Shown here piece by piece: positions 25,892 to 36,594 of a stretch of DNA of 64,000 nucleotides. The translations under genes and the position numbers were made by a program. The stretch covers positions 1 through 64,000 of the forward strand of contig JAISLD010000036.1 in NCBI GenBank assembly GCA_031260665.1, read 5' to 3'. Source of the stretch: Oscillospiraceae bacterium (GTDB lineage Bacteria > Bacillota > Clostridia > Oscillospirales > Ruminococcaceae). The notes under the pieces were generated by a model, which saw nothing but the letters and a program-made list of their open reading frames with translations, did not search any database and was not told the DNA's origin. Position 1 is the stretch's first letter. The number at the start of each line of letters is the position of its first letter.

Positions 25892-28800
25892 ATGAAAACC
25901 AACTCAACTAACGGCGACGACAGATATCTGAATCGCAAAGTGTTCATTCGCCCCAACACCATAAAGATTAGCCACCCCGAAGCGGTGCTTTTGTTTGTTG
26001 CGTTTGTCATTATCTCCGTGGTCAGTTGCGTGTCAATCAGCGCGTCACTCTCAAAAAGCCTTGCCGAAAACATTCACGATACGCTTCAGATGTCAAGTAA
26101 GCTGATTGAGTCGGTGATATCGGACAAAGAGTTTATCCTCTCCGAAACGGTCAGCGCCGCCGAGAAGATTCTCGAGAACGGCGGCGACATCACCGATATC
26201 AGCGACATTGTTATCGGCAACACATACAATATAATAGAGAACGGCGGCGCCGCAGACGGCTTTGTCTTGCTGTACGCGGTGGTAGACGGCGTTTACACAA
26301 ACGGCAAAAACCAAACAATCAGCGAGAACTACTTTCCTGAAAGCAACAGGTGGTACAACAGTGCGGTTGCGGCAAAAGGCGACACGGTTGTGACTTACAC
26401 ACTCACTTCACAGCGAATAGACAGGCAGTTTGTGACGTTCAGCCGTGCGTTTTACACCGAGGGCGGCAGGTTGTCCGGTGTTGTCGGCGTTGACGTGGAA
26501 CTGCATAAGCTATTGTCCCACTTCAACTCAACCAAACTCGGCAGCAACGGATACTTCGTCATAGTTGACGAACGGCTTGACGTTATCTCCCACACCGACT
26601 TCGCTTTGATTGGGCAAAACCTTGAGTACATCAGCCCAACGCTTCTTGCCGCCGTGAAGAACGCCGAGAACAGCAAGTTCACGACACAGCGCACCACGAA
26701 TTTTCAGAACACGAGCGTAAGCATCGGCGCGCTGAAGTTAGCGAACGGCTGGTTCGTGCTTGAAGTTGTGCCCACCGCGCCTTATTACAGAGGGATACGC
26801 ACCATAGCGTCAACCCTCATCAGCTTTGCCCTCATTCTCACCTGTGCCTTTTCGTTTCTCATCATACGAATGTCAGCCGAGAGAACCCGTGCCAAGAAAG
26901 AAAGCAGCTGGAAAACCTCGCTTCTCATTCGCACATCAAGCGAGATTCGTGCCCCGATGAACTCGATTATCGAGATGAGCGAACTCGCTTTACGTGAGAA
27001 AACCTCGCTCACTGTCAGCGAGTATCTCGGCGAAATCAAAGCGGCGGGGAGCAGCTTGTTCGCTTCCATCAACGATATTCTCGACTTCTCGAACGTAGAG
27101 AGCGGCACATTAAACATCATTGAAGAGAAATATCAGCTGTCGCTGCTGATTGGCGACCTTGTCGGCGTTACACGGGCGCGGATAGCGAAGCGACCTATCC
27201 GCTTTATTGTCAGCGTCAGCCCCGACATACCGAGCAAGCTTATCGGCGACGAAACACGTGTGCGCCACATCGTCACCAATATGCTCGGCAACGCCGTGAA
27301 CCACACGACCGAGGGCTTTATCAAGCTGACAGTGTCGCACGAGCCGATGAAGAACGACAAACTGAAGCTGATATTTACGGTGGAGGACAGCGGCACGGGA
27401 ATCCGACGCGAGGACTTGCCGCTTCTGTTCGGTGGCTTCACCAGCGAAAATCGCAGACGAAACGTGGCGCTCGGCTTGCCGATAGCGCGCAGTCTTTGCC
27501 TTGCAATGGGCGGCGATATCTATGCAAACAGTGTTTTCGGTGAAGGCTCGACCTTCACGGCGATGGTTCAGCAGACTGCTGTTTCAGATAAAAAAGTTGC
27601 TGAAGTGACGGACCGTGAAAAGAAGAACGTGCTGCTCTTCGACACAGAGGACGCGGACGCCGAATCGCTGATACACGCGCTCGACAGCCTCGGCGTGGTG
27701 TCGCTTCGTGCCGCGAGCGAAGACAAATTCTTGTCGGAACTGACGAGCGGCGAGTACAGCCACGCGTTTTTCCGCTCCTCTGTGGCGAAAAATCTGTTAG
27801 AGCGTGTCGGTTCGCCGCGACCGCGAACCAAACTGGTTGAACTGGTTGACACATTTAAGTCAGCGGCGGAGTTTCAGCAAGTTGTGCTGCCCGTTTACGC
27901 CGTGTCTGTCGCGAGTGTGCTGAACGACACGGCTCCTCGTGAACGAGTGAGCCTGTCGGACGTGACGTTTGAAGCGCCGTCGGCTCGTGTTCTCGTGGTT
28001 GACGACATCGCTTCAAACCTCAAGATTGCCGACAGAATGTTACAACCGTACCGCATCGACGTTCGCACCTGTATCAGCGGCAAAGAAGCGGTTGACGCGG
28101 TTCGCACCACGAAGTTTGACCTTGTGCTTATGGACCACATGATGCCCGTAATGGACGGGATACAGACGACTACAGAGATACGTTCACTGAGCGGCAGCCG
28201 ATACAAAAATCTGCCGATTATTCTCTTGACAGCGAACAACGCCGCTGATATGCGTGACAAATATGCCGCAGCCGGCTTTAACGACTGCCTTGAGAAGCCG
28301 CTTGAGTCATACAGCCTAAACAAAACGCTTGAGAAGTGGCTGCCGAAAGAAAAGCGGATTAAACGGGTCAAGCCGCGGCTCAAAGCGAAACGTGAGTTGG
28401 TGCCCAGCATTGCGGGAATGGACGTGTCAAAGGGAATCACGCTGACAGGTGGCACGGAACGCGACTACATCACGGTGCTGAAACTCTTTGTGCAAGACGT
28501 CGAGCGTGACGTGTCGTTCCTCCGCGCTTACAACACGGACGGCGACCTCAAGGGCTTTGAGGTGGCGGTCTGCGGGCTTCAAAGTGCGGCGGCAGGCATA
28601 GGCGCGACCTCTGTGGGCGAACGACTGCCGCTTTTGCGCCGTGCCGCCAAAAACTCCGACCGCTCTTATATCTTGAAGAACCGTGCGCTTTATACCGCTG
28701 AACTCAGCGCAATGGCCGACACGGTGCGTGCCGCGATAGCCGAGATTGAAAAGGAATGGCAAAGCGGCGCGGATATCAAGCCGAGAATTGACACGCTGAA

Positions 28801-29014
28801 GCACCTCAAGGTCGCCCTCAAGTCAAACGATATGCGCCTGACCGACAAGCTGATGAGCGAACTCGAGGCGCAGAAGTTTGACGCTGAAACATCGGCACAG
28901 ATTGAAAAGATTGCGGAAGCGGTGCTGATATCGGAAAACGAAACAGCGGTGCAACTGGTTGACGAACTTTGTTATGAAGCTGAAACGCAAACGGAGAGCA
29001 AAAGTGGAGAATAA
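25892..29014 (+). CDS. Hybrid sensor histidine kinase-like protein with degenerate H-box and HPt (putative pseudokinase)
   Basis: dCache-like sensor, HisKA-like LLIRTSSEIRAPMNSI, HATPase N and G1 motifs, intact REC (LMDHMMPVMDG), C-terminal HPt-like domain. Confidence 0.85.
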   Translation: MKTNSTNGDDRYLNRKVFIRPNTIKISHPEAVLLFVAFVIISVVSCVSISASLSKSLAENIHDTLQMSSKLIESVISDKEFILSETVSAAEKILENGGDITDISDIVIGNTYNIIENGGAADGFVLLYAVVDGVYTNGKNQTISENYFPESNRWYNSAVAAKGDTVVTYTLTSQRIDRQFVTFSRAFYTEGGRLSGVVGVDVELHKLLSHFNSTKLGSNGYFVIVDERLDVISHTDFALIGQNLEYISPTLLAAVKNAENSKFTTQRTTNFQNTSVSIGALKLANGWFVLEVVPTAPYYRGIRTIASTLISFALILTCAFSFLIIRMSAERTRAKKESSWKTSLLIRTSSEIRAPMNSIIEMSELALREKTSLTVSEYLGEIKAAGSSLFASINDILDFSNVESGTLNIIEEKYQLSLLIGDLVGVTRARIAKRPIRFIVSVSPDIPSKLIGDETRVRHIVTNMLGNAVNHTTEGFIKLTVSHEPMKNDKLKLIFTVEDSGTGIRREDLPLLFGGFTSENRRRNVALGLPIARSLCLAMGGDIYANSVFGEGSTFTAMVQQTAVSDKKVAEVTDREKKNVLLFDTEDADAESLIHALDSLGVVSLRAASEDKFLSELTSGEYSHAFFRSSVAKNLLERVGSPRPRTKLVELVDTFKSAAEFQQVVLPVYAVSVASVLNDTAPRERVSLSDVTFEAPSARVLVVDDIASNLKIADRMLQPYRIDVRTCISGKEAVDAVRTTKFDLVLMDHMMPVMDGIQTTTEIRSLSGSRYKNLPIILLTANNAADMRDKYAAAGFNDCLEKPLESYSLNKTLEKWLPKEKRIKRVKPRLKAKRELVPSIAGMDVSKGITLTGGTERDYITVLKLFVQDVERDVSFLRAYNTDGDLKGFEVAVCGLQSAAAGIGATSVGERLPLLRRAAKNSDRSYILKNRALYTAELSAMADTVRAAIAEIEKEWQSGADIKPRIDTLKHLKVALKSNDMRLTDKLMSELEAQKFDAETSAQIEKIAEAVLISENETAVQLVDELCYEAETQTESKSGE

Positions 29015-29540
29015 ACTCTATACGGTGCTGATTGCAGACGACAGCCTCACCACGCTGAAGATTTGCAAGAACATATTAAGCGAATCCTACGTGGTTCACA
29101 CGGTGCAGTCGGCTGAAAAGATGTTTGAGCTGCTTGGTCGTCTGTCCCCCGATTTAATTTTACTTGACATTGAAATGCCGACGACCGACGGATACGCGGC
29201 AATCAAGAAGCTGAAGTCCTCTGTCGCAACAAGCAAGATACCCGTGGTGTTCTTCACGGCGCAAAGCACCAACAACGGCAGCGAACTTGAGGGGCTGGAA
29301 TTAGGCGCGGAGGATTACATCTTCAAGCCGTTCTCTCCCGCGTTGTTCAAGCAAAGAATCGGCAATCACATAAAATGGGCGCACGAACGGGAACAGCGTA
29401 CGCGTTTCGGTGAACTGCTGGCCGAGCAAGCGGCGGAACTCGCAGAGTTAAGCGCGCTTGTTCAAAGCGACGACAAAGCGGCTTCAATCACCCGTTCGCT
29501 GACAGAACGAACAGTATTGATACGTGATGAACTGAACTGA
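29004..29540 (+). CDS. Stand-alone response regulator (REC + helical C-terminus)
   Basis: VLIADDS...LILLDIEMPTTDG...FFTAQ...KPF; GTG start overlapping HK gene. Confidence 0.85.
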   Translation: MENKLYTVLIADDSLTTLKICKNILSESYVVHTVQSAEKMFELLGRLSPDLILLDIEMPTTDGYAAIKKLKSSVATSKIPVVFFTAQSTNNGSELEGLELGAEDYIFKPFSPALFKQRIGNHIKWAHEREQRTRFGELLAEQAAELAELSALVQSDDKAASITRSLTERTVLIRDELN

Positions 29541-29563
29541 ATTAAACGAAAGGGCGATATAAA

Positions 29564-30433
29564 ATGGTACAACTTTCTTACAACAATTACACAGCGGTGA
29601 TAACCGAGTTGGGCGCGGAACTCCGTTCGCTGAAACTAAGCACGGGCAGAGAGCTGATGTGGCAAGCAGACCCGCGGTTCTGGGGGAAAACTTCGCCTGT
29701 TTTGTTTCCGCTGGTCGGTTGCCCACGAGGAAAGAAAGCGTTGTTCGGCGGGATAGAATTCCCCGCGACACGCCACGGCTTTGCCCGTGATGTTCCGTTT
29801 GATTATTCAAAAATAACAGCTAACGAAGCGTCTTTTACACTGAACAGCAGTGAAGCGACCAAGGAACTCTATCCGTATGACTTCAAGTTTGTCATCAAAT
29901 ATCGCTTGCTCGGCGACAGGCTGAAACTGACTTACGCGGTGACGAACAAAGGCGATGTGCCGCTGCCGTTTTGCATTGGCGCGCACCCCGCTTTCAACCT
30001 GCCGTTTGGTGCGAACGAGAGTTTCTCCGACTATAAAGCCGTGTTTGAAACCAAAGTCACCGCCTCAACGCCCGACTTCAACGGCGAAACATTCTCAAGC
30101 ACATCACGAACAGCAAGACTGACCGACAGCGACATTTTCCCGCTGAATTACGCCGACTATGTGAATGACGTGGTGTTCTTCGACGACATCAAGGCAAACA
30201 GCCTGACCCTCACAAAAGACGGTACACACGGCGTCAAGGTTGGTTGGCAAGGATTCACGGGCGTGGGACTCTGGACGCCGACAGGTATGGAAGCACCGTT
30301 TGTTTGTGTTGAACCGTGGTGCGGCAGCGCCGACTTTGACAACGACCCACCCGAGTTTGAAAAGCGGCGCGGCGTTCAAACAGCGGCGGCAGGGGAAACG
30401 CTTAGGTATGAAATGATTATCTCGGAGGTGTAA
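29564..30433 (+). CDS. Aldose 1-epimerase family protein
   Basis: FPLVGCPRGKKALFGGIEFPATRHGFARD...IGAHPAFNLP...CVEPWCG. Confidence 0.85.
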   Translation: MVQLSYNNYTAVITELGAELRSLKLSTGRELMWQADPRFWGKTSPVLFPLVGCPRGKKALFGGIEFPATRHGFARDVPFDYSKITANEASFTLNSSEATKELYPYDFKFVIKYRLLGDRLKLTYAVTNKGDVPLPFCIGAHPAFNLPFGANESFSDYKAVFETKVTASTPDFNGETFSSTSRTARLTDSDIFPLNYADYVNDVVFFDDIKANSLTLTKDGTHGVKVGWQGFTGVGLWTPTGMEAPFVCVEPWCGSADFDNDPPEFEKRRGVQTAAAGETLRYEMIISEV

Positions 30434-30437
30434 GCGT

Positions 30438-30848
30438 ATGAACATCGAGAAACTGAAAGCGAATTACGGCGATGTGCGTTGGTACGACCGCAAGCGTACG
30501 CTCTTTGGGTTGCCGCTTTCTTTCACGGTCTACATCTTGACAGACAAAAAATTCTATGTCAGAACAGGGCTGTTCAACATAAAAGAAATCAACACGGATT
30601 TGTATAAAATCACCGACTACAACCTCAGCTTGCCGCTGTCACAGCGGATATTCGGTTGCGGCAGCATCAAGGTTCTCGCTAAAGACGTGGACACCCCCGA
30701 ATATCTCATCAAGTCGGTTAAAACCCCACGCGTGGTTGTTCACACACTTGACGAAACGGTCGAGGCGGAGCGCAGCAAGTATATGATTCGCGGAAGGGAT
30801 ATGTTCGGGGCGGCTGACGGTTCGCCGCACCACCACGGGGAATTTTAA
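30438..30848 (+). CDS. PH domain-like (bPH_2/DUF304-type) protein
   Basis: 136 aa; RKRTLFGLPLSFTVYILTDKKFYVRTGLFNIKEINTDLYKITD. Confidence 0.55.
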   Translation: MNIEKLKANYGDVRWYDRKRTLFGLPLSFTVYILTDKKFYVRTGLFNIKEINTDLYKITDYNLSLPLSQRIFGCGSIKVLAKDVDTPEYLIKSVKTPRVVVHTLDETVEAERSKYMIRGRDMFGAADGSPHHHGEF

Positions 30849-31816
30849 TGATAAAAGATTTAAGCGTCACGTTCAAAGAGATAGTCGAAGAATTCAAGTT
30901 AGAGGTGCTTTACTCACCCTATAGCATAGAAAACATTCACATAAAGACCGCGGACGTGAACAGGCCGGGGCTTCAGCTTGCGGGTTTCTACGAATATTAC
31001 GACAACTCGCGGATACAGATAGCGGGCAAGGCCGAGTTCGCTTATATGGAACAGAAGCCGATTGATGAACGCGTTGACGCGTTTGACGACTTCTTCTCCA
31101 CCAAGCCTCCCGTGTTCATAGTAACTCGTGGTATGGAAATATTCCCCGAGATATACACAGTGGCGGCTCACTATGAGGTGCCGCTTTTTCGCAGTGCTTC
31201 TCCTACATCTGAGTTCACCGCGAAATTGATACACTTTCTTGGCATAAAGCTCGCCCCACGAATCACGCGGCACGGCGTGCTGATTGAAGTTTACGGTGAG
31301 GGCGTGCTGATTATCGGGGACAGCGGAGTCGGCAAAAGCGAAGCGGCAATCGAACTCGTGAAGCGGGGTCACCGCCTTGTGGCTGACGACGCTGTGGAGA
31401 TACGGCGCACATCTGACATCACACTGGTCGGCAGCTCACCCGACAATATTCGTCACTTCTTGGAGTTACGCGGCATTGGGATAATCAACGCAAGGCAGCT
31501 GTTCGGTATGGGCGCGATAAAGATTGACGAGGAAATCGACCTTGTTGCGGGGCTTGAGCTTTGGGATTCAAGCAAGATGTACGACCGAATGGGCGTGGAC
31601 AACCGCTTCATCTCAATCTTGGGCGTGAAAGTCCCGCACGTCACTATTCCCGTGAAACCGGGGCGAAACATCGCGGTTATCCTTGAAGTCGCCGCGATGA
31701 ACAACCGACAAAAGAAGATGGGATACAACGCGGCGCAAGACTTGCTTGAGCGGCTTGGCACCAGTATGGAACCTCAAGATGAAATTGTGGACTTCTTAGA
31801 CGAAAGCAGCATGTGA
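30848..31816 (+). CDS. hprK: HPr kinase/phosphorylase
   Basis: P-loop GVLIIGDSGVGKSEAAIELVKRGHRLVADDAVEI; ELRGIGIIN signature. Confidence 0.95.
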   Translation: MIKDLSVTFKEIVEEFKLEVLYSPYSIENIHIKTADVNRPGLQLAGFYEYYDNSRIQIAGKAEFAYMEQKPIDERVDAFDDFFSTKPPVFIVTRGMEIFPEIYTVAAHYEVPLFRSASPTSEFTAKLIHFLGIKLAPRITRHGVLIEVYGEGVLIIGDSGVGKSEAAIELVKRGHRLVADDAVEIRRTSDITLVGSSPDNIRHFLELRGIGIINARQLFGMGAIKIDEEIDLVAGLELWDSSKMYDRMGVDNRFISILGVKVPHVTIPVKPGRNIAVILEVAAMNNRQKKMGYNAAQDLLERLGTSMEPQDEIVDFLDESSM

Positions 31817-32179
31817 GTCGGTGCCTGACAGGCAATAAGTTAATGGGATACGTTGTAGTTAAGCAAACAAAACGGTTGCCGCTTTATACGAAAGCGGGCA
31901 TTAAGCCAAATTTTATACGCTGGGGGCGCATAATGCGTCCTTTGCTTTTGTCTGTATACCCGAGGGCGACCGGAAAGCCCTTGCCGCTCCCGCAGGGGCG
32001 AAATCTCCGCAAAATGAATTGTTTAAGTTGTTGACATTGCTTGACAAATAAGGTATAAGCAGTTAATCGGCATTTATTCAAAGAAATATGCAAATATCCC
32101 TTGACATTACAGCATGTTTAAGGTTTAGAATGAATACTGTCGTTGACTTAACGACGTTTGATGAAAGAAAGAAACCAAA

Positions 32180-35100
32180 ATGAAACCAATTTCGTTCAAG
32201 GCGCTCGCGACTGCTCTTGTCGTCTGCATTGTCGCGACAGGGGCGGTTATGATATCGGGTTCGGTGTCGTCGGGGAGCAGCGTGCGGCGATACTCGCTGT
32301 TACATATCGCTCAACAGAATATCCGCGAAGCGTATAAAATCGACGACTGGCTTGTCGACCAAGCCCACTATGTGTCCTCTCTCGCCACGAATGTTGAGCA
32401 TTTGACGACACTGCCGCAAGATGAGCTGTCGAATATGCTGAAAGACTACGCAAACGACAACGAGCAGTATCAGCGCGTCTACATCGGCTATCCCGACGGC
32501 ACAACCTGTTCCACCGACGTTTACAGCAAGGGATACCTCACCACGTGGTTCGCCTATGAGCGGCCGTGGTATATCGGGGCGGCACAAGACGTAACCTCCG
32601 TGTTCGTGACCGACCCGTACGAGGATTCCAACACGGGCAACACCTGCATTTCTTTCTCCAAAGCGATTGTAGATAACGGCGAGCTTGTCGGCGTTCTCGC
32701 TGTCGATGTCTATGTTGACGTGATGTTCAACGCAATGGAGATAGGCAAGAGTTACACAAGCGACCTTGATATTCACAGCCTAAAGTTCATACTGACGCGT
32801 TCTGACGGTGAAGCGGTGTTGACACAACGGGGAATCGCGACAGCAAGCAAATATCTCACACCGACAGAAGAAGAAAGCGCGTTTTATCGCGACAACCTCA
32901 CGTCTGAGGGGCTTGAGAACATTGAATACGAGGTGATGAACGACTTAGACGGCACACCTGTCTACTGTGTGGGGCAAAACATTCCGCTGACAGGCTGGAC
33001 TCTCTACACTCTCGTTCCTGTGTCGGCAGCCGACTTGCCCGTGCTGACGCGCATTGTCCTCATGACTGCCGCTTCCGTGTTGTTTCTGCTGATAACCGCC
33101 GTGCTTATCTTCACAATGCAGCGTGGGCTTCGGCGCGCCGTGGCTACTGCTGAAACCGAATCACAAACAAAGTCGCTTTTCTTAGCGAATATGAGCCACG
33201 AGATACGCACCCCGATGAACGCGGTAATCGGTATGTCGGAGTTGGCGCTTCGTGAGGACCTGCCCGCCACGGCTTACAGTTACGTTGCGGGGATATATCA
33301 AGCGGGGTCAAACCTGCTTGCTATCATCAACGATTTGCTTGACCTCTCGAAGATAGAAGTCGGGCGTTTTGAAATCATTGACGGCGATTATTACCTTGCG
33401 TCGGTTATAAACGATGTTATCAATATGACGCAGACACGTTTGGTTGAAAAGTCACTCAAGTTTCTCACGTTTATCGACGCGAACCTGCCGAACAAACTAA
33501 ACGGCGACCCTGTCCGTATTCGTCAAGTGATGATAAACATCTTGTCAAACGCGGTGAAGTACACCGAGTCGGGTTTCGTCAGCTTTTCAGTTACGGGTGA
33601 GTACACAGACACGGGCGTGAAGCTGATTGTCACTGTCGCCGACAGTGGAATGGGCATAAAGAAAGAGGACAAGCAAAAAGTGTTCAGCAACTTTGCCCGT
33701 GTGAACAACGAAGCGGTGGCAAAGATTGAGGGCACGGGGCTTGGTCTATCGATTACCAAACACTTGTGCGAGATAATGCACGGGTCAATTGACTTTGAAA
33801 GCACGTTTGGCGTAGGTACGGAGTTCAAGGCGATTATCCCGCAGAAAGTCGTGTCTGACGACAAGTTGGCTGAAGTGAAAGCCAAAAACATCGCGGTGCT
33901 GTTTTTTGAGGACGATGAGGTGCTGATAGAATCGGCTGTCCGCACGTTTAATTCTTTGAAAATAGAATACAAACTGGTTCACAACGTGAACGACTTGTCA
34001 ATAGAACTGAAGAAACGCGCGGCTTATCCCGGCGGCAAAGAATACTCGCACGTTTTCATCAAAAACGATATCATAAACTATGTGCTTGAGGACATAAAGA
34101 ACATCGAGTCCGACATTATCCCCGTGGCAATGGTCGATTACACCAAAGAGATGATAAAGTACGGCGTTGACAGCATTGCCGTGCCTATCCACGCGATATC
34201 TGTCTCGAATGTGCTGAACGGTGAAAAAGGCGTGGCGGAGATGAACAACCCAAAGAACATCATTCGGTTTATCGCGCCGGACGCGAGGATTTTGCTTGTT
34301 GACGACGTGGTGACGAACCTCACCGTCGGTTCGGGACTCTTGCGCCCCTATCGAATGAAAATCGACTGCTGTGTAAGCGGCGGTGAAGCGATAGACTTGG
34401 TTCAAAAAAACAAGTATGACCTTGTGCTTATGGACCACATGATGCCCGTAATGGACGGCATTGAAGCGACAAAGCGAATCAGAGCGTTGGCTGAAACAAA
34501 CAGCAACTGCAAAAACTTGCCGATAATAGCACTGACAGCGAACGCGGTGCATGGTATGCGCGAGATGTTCATCTCAAACGGAATGGACGACTACATAGCG
34601 AAGCCGATAGACTCAAGCAAGCTCTACGCGGTTATGGACAAGTGGATACCGAAAGAGAAGCAGAAGAAAAGCACTTTCACGGTGGACACCAACTCCACAA
34701 ACCAAGGAGCGGAGCTTCTGAGAAAAGAGCTGAGTGACAACAACATACTCGACGTGTCGGCTGCAATCTCGATTGTCGGCACAATGGACAGCCTTGCCAA
34801 TGCGCTTGTGCAGTTTTATCGCGACTTGGACAGCTACATTTATCAGATAAACAACGACTTTGAAACGGAGAACTGGGCTGACTACATCATCAAGGTGCAC
34901 GCCGTGAAAAGCGTGTTCGCTACGGTGGGGGCGAAAGAGTTGGCTTCGTTTGGTCGGCGGCTTGAGAGTGCGGCGAAAGGCGGCAACTTTGCTCTCTGTG
35001 CGGGTGAAACCGTGAGGTTTTGCGATTTAATGCGGGACTTCAAGGCAAAGCTGTCAAAGACAAGCTTGTCTGAACACAAAAAAGAAAAGGCAAAGCAAGA

Positions 35101-35329
35101 AATGACTCAAGGCGACGCCAAAATCGCCGCCGAGATACTCGGTCGGCTTGCGGTGGTCTGTGAGGAGGGCAAACTTGACGAATCAAGCGAGATAGCGGAG
35201 GAGCTTCAGCGGTTCAAGTTTCAGCGAAGCCTGCAAGACAGCGTCAACGATATTGTAGAATTAGTCGGGGAGTTGGAACTCGACGAAGCCGCGGAGAAAT
35301 GCGGCGACATTATAGGGAGAATATTATGA
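32180..35329 (+). CDS. Hybrid sensor histidine kinase with REC and HPt domains (intact)
   Basis: FLANMSHEIRTPMNAVIGMSELALRED; GTGLGLSITKHL; LMDHMMPVMDG; HPt KVHAVKSVFATVGA. Confidence 0.93.
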   Translation: MKPISFKALATALVVCIVATGAVMISGSVSSGSSVRRYSLLHIAQQNIREAYKIDDWLVDQAHYVSSLATNVEHLTTLPQDELSNMLKDYANDNEQYQRVYIGYPDGTTCSTDVYSKGYLTTWFAYERPWYIGAAQDVTSVFVTDPYEDSNTGNTCISFSKAIVDNGELVGVLAVDVYVDVMFNAMEIGKSYTSDLDIHSLKFILTRSDGEAVLTQRGIATASKYLTPTEEESAFYRDNLTSEGLENIEYEVMNDLDGTPVYCVGQNIPLTGWTLYTLVPVSAADLPVLTRIVLMTAASVLFLLITAVLIFTMQRGLRRAVATAETESQTKSLFLANMSHEIRTPMNAVIGMSELALREDLPATAYSYVAGIYQAGSNLLAIINDLLDLSKIEVGRFEIIDGDYYLASVINDVINMTQTRLVEKSLKFLTFIDANLPNKLNGDPVRIRQVMINILSNAVKYTESGFVSFSVTGEYTDTGVKLIVTVADSGMGIKKEDKQKVFSNFARVNNEAVAKIEGTGLGLSITKHLCEIMHGSIDFESTFGVGTEFKAIIPQKVVSDDKLAEVKAKNIAVLFFEDDEVLIESAVRTFNSLKIEYKLVHNVNDLSIELKKRAAYPGGKEYSHVFIKNDIINYVLEDIKNIESDIIPVAMVDYTKEMIKYGVDSIAVPIHAISVSNVLNGEKGVAEMNNPKNIIRFIAPDARILLVDDVVTNLTVGSGLLRPYRMKIDCCVSGGEAIDLVQKNKYDLVLMDHMMPVMDGIEATKRIRALAETNSNCKNLPIIALTANAVHGMREMFISNGMDDYIAKPIDSSKLYAVMDKWIPKEKQKKSTFTVDTNSTNQGAELLRKELSDNNILDVSAAISIVGTMDSLANALVQFYRDLDSYIYQINNDFETENWADYIIKVHAVKSVFATVGAKELASFGRRLESAAKGGNFALCAGETVRFCDLMRDFKAKLSKTSLSEHKKEKAKQEMTQGDAKIAAEILGRLAVVCEEGKLDESSEIAEELQRFKFQRSLQDSVNDIVELVGELELDEAAEKCGDIIGRIL

Positions 35330-35802
35330 ACGAAAGTAATGAAATGACGGCGGTAGAAGCACAGGCGCAGGTAGTGACCACGCCGCCCGTGGCGGTCGTC
35401 GGCAAACCGCGCATCTCATCAAAGCAAATCATCTTGGCGGTGGACGACGTAAGTATGCACCTCATTCGTGTGCGCGAGATTCTCGGTGAGAAGTTTGACG
35501 TGAGGATTGCAAAGAGCGGCGAAGCGGCACTGCGTATCCTGCAAAAGACACTGCCCGACTTGATGCTGATTGACATTGAAATGCCGATGATGGACGGGTT
35601 TCAGTTGGCTGAAAAGGTGCGCTCGTTTGACGGAACGAAAGACATCAAAATTGCGTTTCTTACGTCAAACTCACAAAGCGAGTTTGTGGTGAAGGGAATG
35701 GAGCTTGGTATATCGGACTATGTGCTGAAGCCGTTCAACGCGGAGAAACTGCGGACACGCGTCTATGCAATGCTTGATTTGCCGATTCCCATAACGGAAT
35801 AA
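35326..35802 (+). CDS. Stand-alone response regulator
   Basis: ILAVDDVS...LMLIDIEMPMMDG...LTSN...KPF; overlaps HK stop codon. Confidence 0.88.
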   Translation: MNESNEMTAVEAQAQVVTTPPVAVVGKPRISSKQIILAVDDVSMHLIRVREILGEKFDVRIAKSGEAALRILQKTLPDLMLIDIEMPMMDGFQLAEKVRSFDGTKDIKIAFLTSNSQSEFVVKGMELGISDYVLKPFNAEKLRTRVYAMLDLPIPITE

Positions 35803-35862
35803 ACAACAAAACAAAAAGGTGAGTGTTATGCTCACCTTTTTGTTATTTAACTTATGTGTGAC

Positions 35863-36594
35863 CTAATTCTGGCAGTAGAACTGCTTGTATGGGTTCGAGG
35901 AGTTCGGGGTCAACGTGTAGAAGTGTGACGAAAGAATCTCGTCGGCGTTTCCGCCGAAATACTCGGTGTATTTACGCACAAACGGAGCGAACAGCTCTTT
36001 ATCCGCGTCAGTCGCGTCACTAAGCACAATCTGTGAGGGCAAACCCTCGAACTTCGCTTCTGAACGAATGAATATTTTGCCGCCGTGCATACCTGTCGCA
36101 GGGAAACCGCCGACAGGCGACACATCACTCGGCGTGTCAAGCCCAAGCAGCAGGATAATCCCACCTGCCTGATACTCGCCGAGAAAGTCGCCCGCTTTGC
36201 CGCCAATGACGATGACGGGCCGATGTTCACGATATTCTTTCATGTGAATACCGACGCGATAACCGACGTTGCCTTTGATGAACACGTTGCCGCTTCGCAT
36301 ACCGTAACCCGTGGTGTCGCCGCAGTTGCCGTGAATGACAATCTCGCCGCTGTTCATCGTGTCAGCCACCGCGTCTTGCGCGTTGCCGTTCACGACAATG
36401 CGGCTGCCGTTTAAGTAAGCGCCGAGAGCGTTGCCCGGGATTCCGTCAATCGTGATGTTCTTGCCGCTTGTTCCCGCACCGAGATAGCGGTGACCACACG
36501 CGTTCTTGATGAATATATCGCTGTCGCCGGTCGCTTTTATCCGTTCGTTCACTTCTTTGTAGTGAACGCCCGCCCCGTTTATCTCGTATGACAT
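35863..36594 (-). CDS. Glutamate synthase GXGXG-domain (alpha subunit domain 3) protein
   Basis: Repeated GxxxG beta-helix pattern; next to the other split GltS genes. Confidence 0.85.
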   Translation of the reverse strand: MSYEINGAGVHYKEVNERIKATGDSDIFIKNACGHRYLGAGTSGKNITIDGIPGNALGAYLNGSRIVVNGNAQDAVADTMNSGEIVIHGNCGDTTGYGMRSGNVFIKGNVGYRVGIHMKEYREHRPVIVIGGKAGDFLGEYQAGGIILLLGLDTPSDVSPVGGFPATGMHGGKIFIRSEAKFEGLPSQIVLSDATDADKELFAPFVRKYTEYFGGNADEILSSHFYTLTPNSSNPYKQFYCQN

